Shown: piece after piece, positions 7,639 to 13,333 of the stretch
How positions within the stretch are numbered: the stretch's first letter is position 1
Layout: each line of letters starts with the position of its first letter
From: a bacterium
Lineage (GTDB): Bacteria > Hydrothermota > UBA3073 > JACQXS01 > JAUWAR01
DNA length: 14,556 bases
Direction: 5' to 3'
Assembly: GCA_030601965.1 (NCBI GenBank)
Contig: JAUWAR010000021.1
Coordinates: 1-14,556, forward strand
Program-made: the position numbers and the translations under genes
The notes under the pieces: generated by a model
What the model was told of the DNA's origin: nothing
What the model saw: only the letters and a program-made list of their open reading frames with translations
The model's database searches: none

Positions 7639-9760
7639 TATAAGGAATATAGGTTTCATCGCTCATATTGATGCAGGGAAAACTACGACGACAGAGAGAA
7701 TACTGTATTATACTGGTAAAATCCATAAACACGGAGAAGTGGATGAGGGCTCTACTATAACAGATTGGATGCCAGAAGAAAAGCAAAGGGGTATTACTAT
7801 AACTGCTGCTGCTGCTACTTGTTATTGGGGGGATAATAGGATAAATATTATAGATACGCCAGGACATGTAGATTTCACAGCGGAAGTGGAAAGAACATTG
7901 AGGGTTCTTGATGGTGCGGTGATTATATTCAGTGCTGTTGAGGGTGTAGAGTCCCAATCTGAAACGGTCTGGTATCAGGCAGATAGATACAACATTCCAA
8001 GAATTGTTTATATAAACAAATTAGATAGAGTAGGTGCAAATGTTGAGAAATGTCTTAATATGATGTCCGAAAGACTAAGAATCCGTCCTATTGTTCTTCA
8101 ATTACCTGTGGGGATAGAGGAAGGATTTAGCACTCTTGTGGACCTCATCTCTATGAAGCTCCTTTTGTTTGAAGAAGATAAAATCGAGTATGAGGAAATA
8201 CCAGAATCACTTGTGGAGACTGCAAGATTAAAGAGGAAAGAGATGCTTGAGTCTATTGCTCTTTATAATGATAGCTTTGCAGAAGAATATCTTAATCCAA
8301 AATCCGAAATCCGAAATCCGAAATCCGAAAAAGAAGTAAATTTCATAAAAGAAAGTTTAAGAGAAATTACAATTAACTCACAACTCCGGGGCACCCAGCA
8401 CTTATGCATAAGTGCTGGGTCGCACAACTCACATCCCGAAAGAGCAGTGCCTGTTCTATTTGGAGCCTCAATACAGAATATTGGTATTCAACCTATTCTT
8501 GATGCAATAGTAGAGTATCTACCTTCTCCACTTGATGTGCCCCTTATTGTAGCACAAAACCCTGTAACAGGCAAGAAAGAGGAAATATCTCTAAAAGATA
8601 GAAAGAGTTTATTGGCTCTTGTGTTTAAAATTTACAATGACTCCCATGGAGGACTAGTCTATCTCAGAATATATTCAGGAGTATTAAAACAAGGAGGGTT
8701 AGTTTATAATGCACAGAAGGGTAAAAAAGAGAGGATTTTACGGATATTTCTATTACATGGGGATAAGAGAGTATCTTTACAAGAGGCACATGCAGGGGAA
8801 ATAGTGGGAGTTTATGGGTTAAAAGATGTTATGACAGGTGATACTATTACGGATATTTCTTCTCCACTTTTACTGGAGACCCTTTACTTTCCAGAACCCG
8901 TTCTCTCTTGTAGTATAGAGCCAAAATCTCGTGAAGATGCAGAAAAGCTGGAATGGGTATTGGAAAAGATAGCACAGGATGACCCTACTATTAAAATAAA
9001 AACTGATAATGAGACGGGTCAGTTCATAATCAGTGGTATGGGAGAGCTCCATCTTGAAGTTGTGAAAAATAGGATGGAGAAAGATTTTTCTTTTCATGCG
9101 AATATAGGGGCTCCCCAGGTAGCATTTAAAGAAACTATAAGAGATTGTATAAGAAAAAGAGGAGAATTCATAAGACAGTCAGGAGGAAAAGGCCAGTATG
9201 GTGATGTAGAGATTGAGGTCATTCCTACTAAGAGAGATGAAGGGTTTGCATTTGAAAATTGTATAAAAAATGGTAGTGTACCATTTGAGTTCATTCCTGC
9301 AATAGAAAAAGGAATAAAAGAAAGTATGGAGTCAGGAGTTCTTGCGGGATTCCCTGTGGTGGATGTACAAGTAAGGCTTGTAGGAGGCTCATCTCATCCG
9401 GTGGATTCGTCAGATATTGCTTTCAAGATAGCTGCATCCATTGCATTTAAAGAGGCATCAAAAGATGCAAATCCTGTTCTTTTAGAACCTGTGATGAAGA
9501 TAGAAATCATTACCCATTCTCAGTATGTTGGAGCTATCCTTTCTGATATAGGTGTGAGAGGAGGAAAAGTTCTTGGGCTTAGCGGAGATGTGTCACATAC
9601 AATAGAAGCTCTCTGTCCTCTTAGGAAACTCTTTGGTTATGCCAGTGCTTTAAGGTCACTTACACAGGGAAGAGTAGTTCACATGGTAGAGTTTGACTCT
9701 TACAAAGAGGTTCCATTGCAGGAACAAGATGTTATATTACAAAAGATGAGAGGATATTAG
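7616..9760 (+). CDS. fusA: Elongation factor G (714 aa)
   Basis: Ribosomal translocase GTPase. G1 is AHIDAGKT (16-23), G2 RGITIT (58-63), G3 DTPGHVDF (80-87, catalytic-type His84) and G4 NKLD (134-137). G5 reads GAS (283-285) where EF-G usually has GSA. Domain II, the III/IV block GMGELHLEVVKNRM, the domain IV loops SGGKGQYGD and SSHPVDSSD, and domain V ending FGYASALRSLTQGR are all present. The protein is somewhat longer than the common 690-700 residues because the G' region holds two repeat insertions: a heptamer array at about residues 227-238, and a palindrome adding 17 residues (254-270). In domain V, where SRRG is usual, it reads IGVRGGKV. ATG 7616 is the only start before the P-loop; no Shine-Dalgarno. 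It could be a divergent paralogue, but the str-operon position supports fusA. Confidence 0.97.
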   Translation: MVAEKIENIRNIGFIAHIDAGKTTTTERILYYTGKIHKHGEVDEGSTITDWMPEEKQRGITITAAAATCYWGDNRINIIDTPGHVDFTAEVERTLRVLDGAVIIFSAVEGVESQSETVWYQADRYNIPRIVYINKLDRVGANVEKCLNMMSERLRIRPIVLQLPVGIEEGFSTLVDLISMKLLLFEEDKIEYEEIPESLVETARLKRKEMLESIALYNDSFAEEYLNPKSEIRNPKSEKEVNFIKESLREITINSQLRGTQHLCISAGSHNSHPERAVPVLFGASIQNIGIQPILDAIVEYLPSPLDVPLIVAQNPVTGKKEEISLKDRKSLLALVFKIYNDSHGGLVYLRIYSGVLKQGGLVYNAQKGKKERILRIFLLHGDKRVSLQEAHAGEIVGVYGLKDVMTGDTITDISSPLLLETLYFPEPVLSCSIEPKSREDAEKLEWVLEKIAQDDPTIKIKTDNETGQFIISGMGELHLEVVKNRMEKDFSFHANIGAPQVAFKETIRDCIRKRGEFIRQSGGKGQYGDVEIEVIPTKRDEGFAFENCIKNGSVPFEFIPAIEKGIKESMESGVLAGFPVVDVQVRLVGGSSHPVDSSDIAFKIAASIAFKEASKDANPVLLEPVMKIEIITHSQYVGAILSDIGVRGGKVLGLSGDVSHTIEALCPLRKLFGYASALRSLTQGRVVHMVEFDSYKEVPLQEQDVILQKMRGY
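8294..8328 (+). repeat. Heptanucleotide tandem array inside fusA
   Basis: One degenerate unit (aatccaa) plus four exact AATCCGA units, 35 nt in all, are read in frame as NPKSEIRNPKSE. This falls in the variable loop of the EF-G G' region, where other EF-Gs have an acidic GGEELTEEE-like linker. It has the same unit length (7) and copy number (5) as the rpoB array, but a different unit. No reverse-complement arm follows. Confidence 0.9.
8375..8433. mobile_element. Perfect 28-bp palindrome with 8-bp flanking direct repeat, in frame in fusA
   Basis: Bases 8393-8420 are a perfect 28-bp palindrome (half-site acccagcacttatg). The 8-bp sequence aactcaca occurs at 8375-8382 and again at 8426-8433, exactly 51 nt apart, so one copy plus the intervening 43 nt amounts to 17 codons. 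Deleting it leaves ITINSHPERAVPVLFGAS, which aligns with other EF-Gs without a gap at that point. The arrangement looks like a small non-autonomous insertion with a target-site duplication. No open reading frame of its own. Confidence 0.75.
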
Positions 9761-9765
9761 AATAG

Positions 9766-9839
<74 letters not shown>

Positions 9840-9845
9840 AAAAGG

Positions 9846-9852
9846 AAGGAGG
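9846..9852 (+). promoter_or_regulatory. Strong Shine-Dalgarno of tuf
   Basis: AAGGAGG lies 5 nt before the tuf ATG, within a purine-rich tract. It is one of only two full Shine-Dalgarno matches next to the 12 start codons inside the window, and it is placed just outside the upstream hairpin. Confidence 0.9.
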
Positions 9853-9857
9853 AAGAT

Positions 9858-11051
9858 ATGGCTAAGGAGAAGTTTGATAGAACCAAGCCCCATGTAAATA
9901 TAGGCACGATTGGTCATGTGGACCATGGAAAGACCACCGTAACTTCTGCTATAACAAAGGTATTGGAAAAAAAAGGATTTGCAAAGTTTGTTGCTTATGA
10001 CCAGATTGATAAAGCACCAGAGGAAAGGGCAAGGGGGCTTACAATTCAGTTATATCATGGAGAATATGAGACAGAAAAAAGGCATTATGCCCATATAGAT
10101 TGCCCAGGACATAGAGACTATATTAAAAATATGATTACTGGTGCCGCACAGATGGATGGGGCAATACTTGTGGTCTCTGCTCCTGATGGTCCACAGCAAC
10201 AGACAAAAGAGCATGTCCTGCTTGCGAGACAGGTAAATGTTCCATCGATAGTGGTATTTATGAATAAGACAGACCAGGTAGATGACCCTGAAATACTGGA
10301 ACTTGTAGAGGTTGAAACAAGAGAACTACTCACAAAATATGAATTTCCGGGAGATGATATTCCAATTATTAAAGGAAGTGCTCTTAAATGTCTTGAAGCA
10401 AAAGATACGGACTGTGAAGAATGTAAATGGGTTATGGAACTTATGAACGCGGTTGATGAACATATTCCGACCCCTAAAAGAGATGTAGATAAACCATTCT
10501 TGATGTCAGTGGAAGATGTATTCACAATTACTGGAAGAGGAACTGTCGGAACTGGTAGAGTAGAAAGAGGAAAAATAAAAGCAGGTGAGCCCGTTGAAAT
10601 TGTGGGATTCAAACCTACAAAGAAAACTGTGGCGACTTCTCTGGAAATGTTCCGAAAAATCCTTGATGAATCAGTTGCAGGAGACAATGTCGGTGTTCTT
10701 TTGAGGGGAATTGAAAAAGATGAACTTGAAAGAGGAATGGTGATAGCTGCACCAGGCACAATAACCCCGCACAAGAAATTTAAGTGTCAGGCATATATCT
10801 TAAAGAAAGAAGAGGGGGGAAGGCATACACCATTTTTTACAGGTTATTCTCCACAGTTCTATTTCCGAACCATGGATGTTACGGGTTCTGTAACATTGCC
10901 TGAAGGTGTAGAAATGGTAATGCCAGGAGATAATGCTGAGTTTACTGCAGAACTTATAGTTCCAGTTGCAATGGAGAAGGAGATGAGATTTGCAATAAGA
11001 GAAGGGGGTAAGACAGTAGGCGCAGGAGTTGTAACTGAGGTACTGGAATAA
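9858..11051 (+). CDS. tuf: Elongation factor Tu (397 aa)
   Basis: GTPase that delivers aminoacyl-tRNA to the ribosome. G1 GHVDHGKT (19-26), switch I RGLT with Thr62, G3 DCPGH (81-85) with catalytic His85, G4 NKTD (136-139) and G5 SALK are present, followed by domain II (GRGTVGTGRVERG) and domain III (GGRHTPFF, FYFRTMDVTG). Length and ends are normal. Switch I is unusual: after Thr62 it reads IQLYHGEYE where INTSHVEY is common. The residue after DCPGH is Arg86, where bacteria usually have Ala and eEF1A has Arg. Three cysteines occur close together (Cys178, Cys186, Cys189). In the usual GYRPQF the Arg is Ser. The start is secured by the AAGGAGG site. Position between fusA and rpsJ is standard. 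Confidence 0.99.
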   Translation: MAKEKFDRTKPHVNIGTIGHVDHGKTTVTSAITKVLEKKGFAKFVAYDQIDKAPEERARGLTIQLYHGEYETEKRHYAHIDCPGHRDYIKNMITGAAQMDGAILVVSAPDGPQQQTKEHVLLARQVNVPSIVVFMNKTDQVDDPEILELVEVETRELLTKYEFPGDDIPIIKGSALKCLEAKDTDCEECKWVMELMNAVDEHIPTPKRDVDKPFLMSVEDVFTITGRGTVGTGRVERGKIKAGEPVEIVGFKPTKKTVATSLEMFRKILDESVAGDNVGVLLRGIEKDELERGMVIAAPGTITPHKKFKCQAYILKKEEGGRHTPFFTGYSPQFYFRTMDVTGSVTLPEGVEMVMPGDNAEFTAELIVPVAMEKEMRFAIREGGKTVGAGVVTEVLE

Positions 11052-11057
11052 AAGAAT

Positions 11058-11124
11058 GTTAAATGTGAAATGTTAAATGTGAAATGGAATAAAACATAAA
11101 ACATTACACATAACACATTTCACA
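11058..11124. repeat. Tandem 14-mer hairpin at the tuf/rpsJ junction
   Basis: gttaaatgtgaaat occurs twice in tandem (11058-11071, 11072-11085). The left arm 11064-11086 pairs with 11102-11124 with only 4 mismatches in 23 positions, across a 15-nt loop. The right arm ends 6 nt before the rpsJ ATG, and no Shine-Dalgarno intervenes. Confidence 0.85.
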
Positions 11125-11128
11125 ATTG

Positions 11129-11153
11129 AAATGGTTGCTGAAAAGATAGAAAA
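11129..11153 (+). repeat. 25-nt start-region repeat, rpsJ copy
   Basis: Identical to 7614-7638 at the start of fusA, covering two bases before the ATG and the first 23 coding bases. It gives S10 the N-terminus MVAEKIEKIR, a few residues longer than the usual beginning (an Met-x-x-x-Lys-Ile-Arg type). Confidence 0.85.
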
Positions 11154-11451
11154 GATACGGATAAGTCTCAAGGCTTATGACCATGCTATTATTGATAAAT
11201 CAGCCAAAGAACTCGTGGATGCTGTGAAAAAAACAGGGGCAACAATATCTGGACCAATTCCTTTACCCACACAAAAAAGTCTCTATACAGTCTTGCGTTC
11301 TCCACATGTGGATAAAAAATCAAGAGAACAGTTCCAACTCAGAGTACACAAGAGACTTATTGACATTACTGATTACACAGATAAAACGATGGAAGCGTTA
11401 AAAAAACTTGATTTGCCAGCAGGAGTAGATGTAGAGATAAAAACCATCTAA
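11131..11451 (+). CDS. rpsJ: 30S ribosomal protein S10 (106 aa)
   Basis: S10 is a 30S head protein and, in many bacteria, also the NusE component of antitermination complexes. Family signatures IRISLKAYDH, KKTGATISGPIPLPT, SPHVDKKSREQF, RVHKRLIDI and the C-terminal LDLPAGVDVEIKTI are complete. The start ATG at 11131 gives an N-terminus identical to that of EF-G for the first seven residues; the next in-frame methionine is far inside the protein, so this start is the only ATG option. No Shine-Dalgarno is present in cacaattgaaATG. It heads the S10 block directly after tuf, a common arrangement. Confidence 0.98.
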   Translation: MVAEKIEKIRISLKAYDHAIIDKSAKELVDAVKKTGATISGPIPLPTQKSLYTVLRSPHVDKKSREQFQLRVHKRLIDITDYTDKTMEALKKLDLPAGVDVEIKTI

Positions 11452-11452
11452 A

Positions 11453-11531
11453 GAAAGGTCAAAAGGTTGAAAGGTCAAAAAGAGAAAAAAACCTTTAAAC
11501 TTTTAAACCTTTGAACTTTTAAACTTTTTAG
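11453..11531. repeat. Low-complexity inverted repeat at the rpsJ/rplC junction
   Basis: The left arm contains gaaaggtc twice (11453-11460, 11469-11476) plus a gttgaaaggt variant. The right arm (about 11490-11531) is repeated acttttaaac / cctttgaac units that are roughly complementary, partly through G-U pairs. It ends 2 nt before the rplC ATG, so the initiation region is repeat-derived and has no Shine-Dalgarno. The runs of T are inside the stem arm, not after it, which argues against an intrinsic terminator. Confidence 0.7.
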
Positions 11532-11533
11532 TT

Positions 11534-12199
11534 ATGATTGGTCTTATTGGAAAAAAATCGGGGATGTCACACATATTTACTGGTGACGGAGAGTTTGTAC
11601 CAGTAACAGTTCTTGATGCAGGTCCTTGTATTGTTGTAGAGAAAAGAGAACAAGAAACTGGCGCTGGACACACCAAGGACGGATATAGCGCGGTTATATT
11701 GGGATTTGGTGAGAGAAAAAAACCGACTAAACCATATGCTGGAATGTTCAAAAAATTAAATCTGAAGCCACCTGAGTTAATAAGGGAGATAAAAAACTGG
11801 GATAAAGATATGAAAACTGGTGATATTGTGACAGTGGATATATTTGAGATTGGTTCCAAGGTGAGCGTCACTGGCTATTCAAAAGGGAAAGGATTTACAG
11901 GAGTGATAAAGGGATATGGATTTAAGGGAGGTCCTGGGTCTCATGGTTCTTCTTTTCATAGAAGAGCAGGTTCAATAGGGTCAAGTGCAACACCCTCGCG
12001 GGTATGGAAGGGACATAAGATGCCAGGAAGAATGGGAACAAAAAAAGTTACAGTAAAGAACCTTGAGATTATGAAAGTAGAGAAAGAGAAAAATCTTCTG
12101 TTTGTAAAGGGACAGGTCCCGGGCCCAAAAAATGGTATAGTTATTATAAAACAAGGAAAAAATGTCATTGCGAGGAGCAAAGCGACGAAGCAATCTTGA
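11534..12199 (+). CDS. rplC: 50S ribosomal protein L3 with repeat-derived C-terminal tail (221 aa)
   Basis: L3 binds 23S rRNA early in 50S assembly and reaches the peptidyl-transferase centre through its long loop. The sequence begins MIGLIGKKSGMSHIFT, carries the internal loop GGPGSHGSSFHRRAGSIGSS, then KMPGRMGTKKVTVKNL and NLLFVKGQVPGPKNGIVII, where L3 normally ends within a few residues. The last 11 residues (VIARSKATKQS, from base 12164) are encoded by the left arm of the palindromic repeat, which also supplies the stop codon. The GSIG segment is followed by Ser-Ser, so a glutamine of the kind methylated by PrmB in E. coli is not evident there. The start has no Shine-Dalgarno. Confidence 0.97.
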   Translation: MIGLIGKKSGMSHIFTGDGEFVPVTVLDAGPCIVVEKREQETGAGHTKDGYSAVILGFGERKKPTKPYAGMFKKLNLKPPELIREIKNWDKDMKTGDIVTVDIFEIGSKVSVTGYSKGKGFTGVIKGYGFKGGPGSHGSSFHRRAGSIGSSATPSRVWKGHKMPGRMGTKKVTVKNLEIMKVEKEKNLLFVKGQVPGPKNGIVIIKQGKNVIARSKATKQS

Positions 12200-12233
12200 A
12201 TGATGAGATTGCTTCGCTAACGCTCGCAATGAC
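12164..12233. repeat. Palindromic MITE-like repeat, copy 2 (rplC/rplD junction)
   Basis: A 70-nt inverted repeat opening with gtcattgcgag and closing with ctcgcaatgac. Extended by flanking bases (12162-12241), it matches copy 3 with three mismatches in 80 positions. Its left arm is translated as the C-terminus and stop of L3. Its right edge contains an ATG (12229) in frame with rplD. A weak GGA lies 10 nt before the preferred rplD ATG, exactly the distance seen at rplB. Confidence 0.92.
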
Positions 12234-12246
12234 GGAATGCTCGCTA

Positions 12247-12939
12247 ATGTATGAATTGAATATATATTCAAAGGATGGTAAAATAGTAGGTAAGGAAAAA
12301 CTTCCTGATGAAATATTTGGTTCAGGTAGGGGTTTGGTTAATCAAACCACTACACTCTTGAATGAAGCTGTGAGATTTTATCAGGCATCAAAACGAATGG
12401 GAACTGCATCTACAAAAACAAGAGGAGAGGTAAGAGGAGGAGGGAGAAAACCATGGAGACAAAAAGGTACAGGAAGGGCAAGAGCAGGCTCCAGAAGGTC
12501 TCCTATCTGGGTTGGAGGTGGCATTACATTTGGACCAAAACCAAGAGATTACACATACCATTTTTCTAAAAAGAAAAAGAGACTTGCACTCTTTTTTGCA
12601 CTCTCTATTAAAGCAAAACAAGGAAAGATACTTCTTCTTGATAAACTGGATATGAAAAATATAAAGACTAAACTATTTCAAAAAATAGTCCATAACATTG
12701 GATTAAATAAAGAGAAAAGATGTCTTTTTCTTCTATCTGTGGTAAAGGAGAATGTATATAAATCGGGTAGAAATATAAGAGGTATAGAGTTTAAGGATTC
12801 AATTTCCTTGAATGCCCTGGATGTTATGACTTTCAATACTCTTGTCTTTACTACAGATGGACTTAAGGCATTCGTAACTCGTGTTCGTGATTCGTGTTCG
12901 TTGCCAGCACGAGAAACAAGCACGAACAACACGGTATGA
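12247..12939 (+). CDS. rplD: 50S ribosomal protein L4 with repeat-derived C-terminal tail (230 aa)
   Basis: L4 is an early-assembly 50S protein whose loop lines the exit tunnel; in E. coli it also represses the S10 operon. The chosen ATG gives MYELNIYSKDGKIVG, matching the usual L4 beginning. Longer in-frame starts exist at 12229 (ATG, adding MTECSL) and 12196 (TTG), both inside the palindromic repeat. The tunnel-loop signature follows: GTASTKTRGEVRGGGRKPWR, then QKGTGRARAGSRRSP. The core ends at FNTLVFTTDGLKAF; from residue 209 (12871) the tail is hairpin sequence (TRVRDSCSLPARETSTNNTV), not L4-like. The stop overlaps the rplW start as ATGA. Confidence 0.96.
   Translation: MYELNIYSKDGKIVGKEKLPDEIFGSGRGLVNQTTTLLNEAVRFYQASKRMGTASTKTRGEVRGGGRKPWRQKGTGRARAGSRRSPIWVGGGITFGPKPRDYTYHFSKKKKRLALFFALSIKAKQGKILLLDKLDMKNIKTKLFQKIVHNIGLNKEKRCLFLLSVVKENVYKSGRNIRGIEFKDSISLNALDVMTFNTLVFTTDGLKAFVTRVRDSCSLPARETSTNNTV
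12871..12939. repeat. Hairpin spanning the rplD end and rplW start
   Basis: The left arm (about 12871-12902) has degenerate attcgtg / cgtgttcg units, and the right arm (about 12907-12939) the complementary cacgaacaacacgg type. The base of the stem pairs ttcgta (12871-12876) with tatgaa (12935-12940), so the rplW start codon would lie in the helix. The whole left arm and most of the right are translated as the L4 tail. Confidence 0.75.
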
Positions 12940-13226
12940 AGGACCCAAGGGATATAATTCTCCTGCCTCTTATTACTGAAAAGGCAGTTTCTTTAAAAGA
13001 AAAAGAAAATGCTTATGTATTTCAAGTAGCAAAGAGCGCAAACAAGATAGAGATAAAAAAAGCAATGCAAGAACTCTTCAAGGTAAATGTTATTAATGTT
13101 ACCACTCAATTAGTGAAGGGGAAAAAGAGAAGGTATGGTAGATTTGAAGGCAAAAAACCTGACTGGAAAAAGGCAGTTTGCAAACTTAAAGAGGGAGATA
13201 GGATAGAAGCATTTGAAGGAGTATGA
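12936..13226 (+). CDS. rplW: 50S ribosomal protein L23 (96 aa)
   Basis: L23 lies at the exit of the ribosomal tunnel and is the docking site for trigger factor and the signal recognition particle. It begins MKDPRDIILLPLITEKAV, the standard L23 opening, and contains AYVFQVAKSANKIEIKKAMQ, FKVNVINVTT, a basic segment KGKKRRYGRFEGKKPDWKKA and an EGV end. The ATG at 12936 shares its bases with the rplD stop (ATGA overlap), implying translational coupling. An upstream in-frame GTG at 12894 would only add repeat-encoded residues. No Shine-Dalgarno. Confidence 0.98.
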   Translation: MKDPRDIILLPLITEKAVSLKEKENAYVFQVAKSANKIEIKKAMQELFKVNVINVTTQLVKGKKRRYGRFEGKKPDWKKAVCKLKEGDRIEAFEGV

Positions 13227-13250
13227 TAAAAATTTAAAATGCAAAAGGAT

Positions 13251-13320
13251 GTCATTGCGAGGAGCAAAGCGACGAAACAATCTTAAATGATGAGATTGCT
13301 TCGCTAATGCTCGCAATGAC
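13251..13320. repeat. Palindromic MITE-like repeat, copy 3 (rplW/rplB junction)
   Basis: A 70-nt inverted repeat, near-identical to copy 2, lying 24 nt after the rplW stop. Its right edge ATG (13316) is in frame with rplB and would add MTECLS, nearly the same extension as at rplD (MTECSL). The post-repeat bases ggaatgct are the same at both loci, and the preferred ATG lies at the same distance. Confidence 0.92.
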
Positions 13321-13333
13321 GGAATGCTTATCT

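Noticed and set aside
8375..8433. Frameshift or pseudogene status of fusA
   Set aside because: Both insertions keep the frame and all EF-G domains continue to a normal C-terminus.
10118..10774. Long open frame on the minus strand within tuf (218 codons)
   Set aside because: It is antisense to a fully conserved EF-Tu; low-complexity Ser/Thr/Pro-rich translation is typical of an antisense shadow.
11490..11531. Terminator before rplC from T-rich runs
   Set aside because: The T runs are the arm of an imperfect inverted repeat with no GC-rich stem, and the operon continues.
12196..12246. Longer rplD start at TTG 12196 or ATG 12229 as the annotated start
   Set aside because: The extra residues are repeat-encoded and L4 normally begins at the MYELNIYS position; kept only as a possible alternative.
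11956..12271. Minus-strand open frames across the palindromic repeat
   Set aside because: The recurring RALAKQSHH-type peptide is the repeat translated on the other strand, not a protein family.
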